Shown here: positions 58,940 to 64,000 of the stretch, piece after piece
Numbering within the stretch: the stretch's first letter is position 1
Layout of the letters: each line of letters starts with the position of its first letter
Origin: Oscheius tipulae
Lineage: Eukaryota; Nematoda; Chromadorea; Rhabditida; Rhabditidae
Direction: 5' to 3'
NCBI GenBank assembly: GCA_037178975.1
Contig: JASJZH010000005.1
Span: forward strand, 4,588,001 to 4,652,000
DNA: 64,000 nt
The notes under the pieces: model-generated
What the model saw: only the letters and a program-made list of their open reading frames with translations
The model's database searches: none
Told to the model about the DNA's origin: nothing
Made by a program: the position numbers and the translations under genes

Positions 58940-59280
58940 CTCTTTTCCGGCTGGAGCAGCTTCATGAGCTGGCTTCGTAGCTCGGACGGCATAGACTGGC
59001 ACTGTGGCAGCATGAAGACGTCCACAGCGAAGATCTGACCGATCTGCTGACCAAGACAACCTGTCCGTCGCTCTACAAGACGGTCAGCCTGGCCTGTGTG
59101 GAGCTGGCTTGGCTGCTAGACGAAGAGCAACAGCGATGTCTCTAGCTGAGGAGCATGATTGTGAACGAGATGGACGACTGTCAGGTACACGAGTTATTCT
59201 GCTTCGCTGTCAAGAAGTTCGGACGCTACGTCTATTAACAGAAATAGGTCGAGCTTGTGGAAGAAGACACACTGCCAATG
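58940..59280 (+). pseudogene. coding-like stretch with in-frame stops
   Basis: One frame has strong codon bias and protein character (QHEDVHSEDLTDLLTKTTCP, SLYKTVSLACVELAWLLDEE, MIVNEMDDCQVHELFCFAVK) but is cut by TAG at about 58978 and 59145 and by TAA at about 59237. I do not recognise the parent family. Degraded gene or transposon ORF. Confidence 0.35.
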
Positions 59281-59310
59281 TGAGAAGAGCAGCAAGACGG
59301 GAGATTTCAT

Positions 59311-59526
59311 CTAACACTGGTTTTGGAGATGTTTTATTTTGTTTTGTTTAGACTGAGAGGCAGAACAGAGTCGAAAGTAGGAAAACATAGATAAAAAACG
59401 AAGACATAAAATAATGCCAGTCGACTTCACCGCCTGGTCGGTGGATTTATGCTTGATCAAGGCTCTGGCAATCTCACTGTGATTATTTACTGCCGCAAAA
59501 TGTAAAGAAGTCAAAAGAAGACATCT
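59311..59526 (-). pseudogene. frameshifted 3' continuation of the ankyrin array
   Basis: Directly beyond the ankyrin ORF stop (59527), another frame reads TSLHFAAVNNHSEIARALIK, a clear ankyrin repeat. The preceding linker (SSKDKD-like) is present but out of frame, so an indel truncated the array. Confidence 0.6.
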
Positions 59527-62500
59527 TTATCCTTTGAAGAGACGGTAGCATTCAATCCCAGGTCCAGCTCCAAGAAGCACGTCCACTACTTGATCGTGCC
59601 CATGTAGAGCAGCAATGTGAAGTGGAGTGTTGTGATCGTTATCTTCACTGTCGACGATAGCTCCATGTTCGAGGAGAAGCTTCACTATTTCTATACGACC
59701 TTTTCGGGCAGCAAAATGTAAAGGAGTCCACCCATCTTTATCCTTTAAAGAGACCGAAACTCCGGCGCCAAGAAGCACGTCCGCTACTTGATCGTGCCCA
59801 TCTAGAGCAGCAAGATGAAGAGGGGTTCTGCCGCTCACACTGGCCGCATCGATCGGCGCGCGCTGCTTGATCAGAGTTCTGGCAATCTCACTGTGATTAT
59901 TTATTGCTGCAAAATGTAAAGGAGTACCCCCCTTTGTATTCTTTAAAGAGACCGAAGCTCCGGCGCTAAGAAGCACGTCCGCTACTTGATCGTGCCCATC
60001 TAGAGCAGCAAGGTGAAGCGGAGTGTCGTGATCGTTATCTTCACCGTCGACGATAGCTCCATGTTCGAGGAGAAGCTTCACTATTTCTATACGACCTTTT
60101 CGGGCAGCAAAATGTAAAGGAGTCGATCCATCTTCATTCTTTGAAGAGACCGAAGCTCCAGCTCCAAGAAGCACGTCAGCTACTTGATTGTGCCCATCTA
60201 GAGCAGCAAGGTGAAGAGGAGTGTTGTGATCGTTATCTTCACTGTCGACGATAGCTCCATGTTCGAGGAGAAGCTTCACTATTTCTATATGACCTTTTCG
60301 GGCAGCAAAATGTAACGGAGTCGATCCATCTTCATTCTTTGAAGAGACCGAAGCTCCAGCTCCAAGAAGCACGTCAGCTACTTGATCGTGCCCATGTAAA
60401 GCAGCAATGTGAAGTGGAGTACTGCCGATCACAGTGGCCGCTTCGATCGGCGCGCTATGTTTGAGCAGAACACTGGCACACCCACAGTGATTTTTTCCTG
60501 CTACAAAATGTAAAGGAGTGAACCCATCTTTATTCTTTGAAGAGACCGAAGCTCCAGCTCCAAGAAGCACGTCAGCTACTTGATTGTGCCCATGTAAAGC
60601 AGCAAGGTGAAGAGGAGTGTCGTGATCGTTATCTTCGCAGTTGGCGATAGCTCCATGTTCGAGAAGAAGCTTCACCATGTCAACATGGCCTTTTCGGGCA
60701 GCAAAGTGAATAGGCGTTCTGCCGAGCACAGTGGCCGCATCGATCGACGCGCAATGCTTTATTAGGGTTCTGGCAATCTCACTGCGGTTATTTAATGCTG
60801 CAAAATGTAAAGGAGTCGACCCATCTTTATTCTTTGAAGAAACCGAAGCTCCCGCGCCAAGAAGCACGTCCACTACTTGATCGTGCCCATGTACAGCAGC
60901 AAGGTGAAGTGGAGTGTCGTGGTCGTTATCTTCACTGTCGACGATAGCTCCACGTTCGAGGAGAAGCTTCACCATGTCAATATGGCCTTTTTCGGCAGCG
61001 AAGTGAATAGGCGTTCTGCCGATCACAGTGGTCGCATCGATCGGCGCGCTATGTCTGAGCAGAACACTGGCACACCCACTGTGATTCTTCATTGCTACAA
61101 GATGTAAAGCAGTCGACCCATCTTTATTCCTTGAAGAGACCGAAGCTCCGGCGCTAAGAAGCACGTCCGCTACTTGTACGTGCCCATATAGAGCAGCAAG
61201 GTGAAGTGAAGTGTCGTGATCGTTATCTTCACTATCGACAATGGCTCCATGTTCGAGTAGAAATATGACCATGTCTACATGACCTTTTCGGGCAGCAAAG
61301 TGAATAGGCGTTCTGCCGATCATAGTGGTCGCATCGATCGGCGCGCTATGTCTGAGCAGGATACTGGCACACCCACTGTGATTCTTCATTGCTACAAAAT
61401 GTAAAGGAGTCCACCCATCTTTATTCTTTGAAGAGACCGAAGCTCCAGCTCCAAGAAGCACGTCAGCTACTTGATCGTGCCCATGTAAAGCAGCAAGGTG
61501 AAGAGGAGTACTGCCGATCACAGTGGCCGCATCGATCGGCGCGCTATGTTTGAGCAGGACACTGGCACACCCACTGTGATTTTTTCCTGCTACAAAATGT
61601 AAAGGAGTCCACCCATCTTTATTCTTTGAAGAGTCCGAAGCACCGGCTCCAAGAAGCACGTCCACTACTTGATCGTGCCCATGTAGAGCAGCAAGATGGA
61701 GTGGAGTGGCATAATGGTTATCTTCGCTGTTGACAATAGCTTCATGTTCGAGAAGAAGCTTCACCATGTCAACATGCCCTTTTTTGGCAGCAAAGTGAAG
61801 AGGAGTACTGCCATTCACAGTGGCCGCATCGATCGACGCGCGATGCTTTATTAGGGTTCTGGCAATCTCACTGTGGTTATTTAATGCTGCAAAATGTAAA
61901 GGAGTCGACCCATCTTTATTCTTTGAAGAAACCGAAGCTCCCGCGCCAAGAAGCACGTCCACTACTTGATCGTGCCCATGTACAGCAGCAAGGTGAAGTG
62001 GAGTGTCGTGGTCGTTATCTTCACTGTCGACGATAGCTCCACGTTCGAGGAGAAGCTTCACCATGTCAATATGGCCTTTTTCGGCAGCGAAATGAATAGG
62101 CGTTCTGCCGATCACAGTGGTCGCATCGATCGGCGCGCTATGTCTGAGCAGGATACTGGCACACCCGCTGTGATTCTTCATTGCTACAAGATGTAAAGCA
62201 GTCGACCCATCTTTATTCTTTGAAGAGACCGAAGCACCGGCGCCAAAAAGCACGTCCACTACTTGATCGTGCCCATGTAGAGGAGCAAGATGGAGTGGAG
62301 TGGCATAATGGTTATCTTCGCTGTTGACAATAGCTTCATGTTCGAGAAGAAGCTTCACCATGTCAACATGCCCTTTTTTGGCAGCAAAGTGAATAGGAGT
62401 ACTGCCGTTCACAGTGGCCGCATCGATCGGCGCGCGATGCTTTATTAGGGTTCTGGCACTTTCAATGCGATTATTAGATGCAGCAAAGTGTAAAGGAATC

Positions 62501-64000
62501 CACCCATCTTTATCCTTTAAAGAGACCGAAGCTCCGGCGCCAAGAAACATGTCCACTATTTGATCGTGCCCCTCTTGAGCAGCGAGGTTAAGTGAGGTGT
62601 AGAGGTCATTGTCGCAAGTGTCGATGGTAGGTCCATGTTGAAGGAGAAGCTTTACCATGTCAACATGCCCTTTTTTGGCAGCAAAGTGAAGAGGAGTACT
62701 GCCGTTCACAGTGGCCGCATCGATCGGCGCGCGATGCTTTATTAGGGTTCTGGCACTTTCAATCCGATTATTAGATGCAGCAAGGTGTAATGGGGTCCTC
62801 CCATGTCTATCCTTTGAAGAGATCGAAGCTCCGGCACCAAGAAACATGTCCACTACTTTATCGTGCCCCTCTTGAGCAGCAAGTTGAAGTGGAGTGTCGT
62901 GATCGTTATCTTCACTGTCGACGATAGCTCCACGTTCGAGGAGAAACTTTACCATTTCAACATGGCCTTTTTGGGCAGCAAAGTGTAAAGGAGTCCACCC
63001 ATCATTATCCTTTGAAAAGACCGAAGCTCCGGTCCGAATGTCATGATCGTTATCTTCACTGTCGATAGTAGCTCCTTGTTGGAGGAGAAACTGCACTTTG
63101 TCGACGTGACCTTTTTGGGCCGCAAAGTGTAGAGAGGTACGGTTCTAAAAAGAACACTGTCACTGTGAGGGAATGAGAGGACGGTGTCAGTTTCCCTTTA
63201 AAGCGGGTGCCCCACTGCGAAAATGGATGTGACTCGCGTAATCGCCAATACTCTGCTTTGAAATCAGGAAATCGTCGAAAAGAAACGGTGGAAAACCCAC
63301 TTTTACCAGCTTTCAGTCACTCCCGCCAATTTATTCAAACTGTGTGCACCAACTTGGGCACTTGGACACAATAGTCGGTCACTCGATTTAAATAGATCCG
63401 CTTGCTGCCTTACCAAATGAGATGTTTTATAGTAATGATCCTTGCCACAATAACCTAATATACGAATCCTGGAAAAAAGACTGTCGTCTATACACCTAAG
63501 AAACAGTCGCTTAAAATCGTCGTGCTGGTAAATATCCTGAAATCTTGGTTCAGCAAAGTATTCGTCTTTGACCAACAGATTCAATTTTATCGATGCATTT
63601 CTCTCTTTCAAATTTCTCGGTTATGTAGTTGCGTGCTTTCCAATAATAGCTCTTTACTGCATTTGAGGTTTCAAACATTGTCATTAAGTAGACGAGAAAT
63701 ATATTCATAAAGTACTCTTTCTTCGTGTTCCAATACAATGCGTATAGCCTCTGTGTAGAGAAGGGATTGTCAGAAATTTCCTGAAACGGGAACTATACAA
63801 CGGTATGAGTCGGTCAGTGTGGAAAATACAGAGACAGGGAAACATAAAGACAGAATTTCCAACAATTTGAAGACAAAAAAGACGTCACCTCCATTGCTTG
63901 TTCCAAAGCTACGACAAAACCTATGAGACTGCGTACTGATGGTTTTTCTTGCCAGGACCTTATTTTGAATGAAAGCGAAGAAAGAAGCTTCTTACAATTC
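59527..64000 (-). CDS. giant ankyrin-repeat protein (5' end beyond window)
   Basis: The main exon 59527-63144 is open throughout: about 36 ankyrin repeats of 33 residues, in alternating types (core TPLHFAARKGHIEIVKLLLE then TPLHLAALDGHDQVADVLLG). Upstream exons 63414-63468, 63496-63536, 63577-63780 and one beginning at 63889 and running to or near the window edge join it in consistent phase; introns are 40, 27 and 108 nt, plus 269 nt before the array. These encode a helical, non-ankyrin N-terminal region with no recognised catalytic motif. Long ankyrin arrays behind a helical N-terminus occur in several invertebrate families, including the latrotoxin type of secreted proteins; I cannot tell which applies, no signal peptide is in view, and no toxicity is implied. 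The C-terminal end is truncated by a frameshift. Confidence 0.8.
60877..62196 (-). repeat. 1,089-nt higher-order duplication within the ankyrin array
   Basis: 60877-61107 and 61966-62196 are nearly identical and exactly 1,089 nt apart, which is 363 residues or 11 repeats of 33. This indicates a recent 11-repeat block duplication. Confidence 0.8.

Noticed and set aside
60877-62196. Two near-identical 76-codon plus-strand ORFs
   Set aside because: Antisense shadows of the duplicated ankyrin block.
1-64000. CRISPR arrays, bacterial operons, prophage
   Set aside because: The window is eukaryotic with spliceosomal introns throughout; no such elements seen.

Overview
This is a eukaryotic window, almost certainly from a nematode. 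A cuticle collagen (29871-30868) has the N-terminal membrane segment, furin-like site and interrupted Gly-X-Y blocks of that family. Introns are mostly 35-80 nt with (t)ttcag acceptors, there are GSK3-like and SKP1-related paralogues, and several start codons sit directly after an acceptor-like ttcag, as expected for trans-spliced genes. A RYBP/YAF2 homologue and the compact introns are compatible with an early-branching (Enoplea-type) nematode, but the species cannot be fixed from sequence alone. Most genes were assembled by hand from exons; for those with all exons listed, the exon lengths sum to a whole number of codons.

Layout, left to right. 1-305: dispersed repeat with a small ORF. 354-2833 (-): a receptor-like protein with three-finger ectodomain, membrane segment and a PP1-type phosphatase domain lacking its metal ligands. 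4730-5649 (+) and 5714-6198 (-): two small membrane proteins, tail to tail. 6403-9395 (-): a 928-residue acidic, His-rich repeat protein. 9679-11057 (-): a coiled-coil protein with an ERICH3-like N-terminus. 11058-16045: no gene found. 16046-17389 (+): GSK3-like kinase. 17811-18622 (+): a second three-finger membrane protein. 18925-19391 (+): BTB/KCTD-type protein. 19404-24460: no gene found. 24461-27199 (+): TBL1-type corepressor. 27710-28258 (-): SKP1-related protein. 28820-29760: duplicated coiled-coil gene fragments. 29871-30868 (-): collagen. 31209-31636 (-): one-TM protein. 32163-32680: Y-box protein gene broken by an inverted segment. 33282-34102 (+): MFF. 34853-41816 (+): VWA8. 41884-42529 (-): RYBP/YAF2. 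42903-44830 (+): FAF2/UBXD8. 45041-45922 (-) and 45922-46336 (-): membrane protein overlapping the POLR3K stop codon. 46736-49010 (+): DDX56. 49536-51146 (+): CDK7. 51992-53252 (+): Arg/Tyr/Ser-rich protein. 53369-54247 (-): LAPTM-like four-TM protein. 54248-59300: gene-poor, transposon-littered DNA with mariner and non-LTR remnants. 59527-64000 (-): a very large ankyrin-repeat gene running off the window.

The right-centre is a dense housekeeping cluster (transcription: CDK7, POLR3K, RYBP, TBL1; ribosome biogenesis: DDX56; mitochondria: VWA8, MFF; ER-associated degradation: FAF2) with two head-to-head promoter regions (42530-42902 and 46337-46735). The left part and far right are more lineage-specific. 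The most unusual items are the three-finger receptor pseudophosphatase, the His/acid-rich repeat protein, the Y-box gene with an inverted internal segment, the TAATG overlap between POLR3K and a membrane protein, and the recently homogenised ankyrin array.
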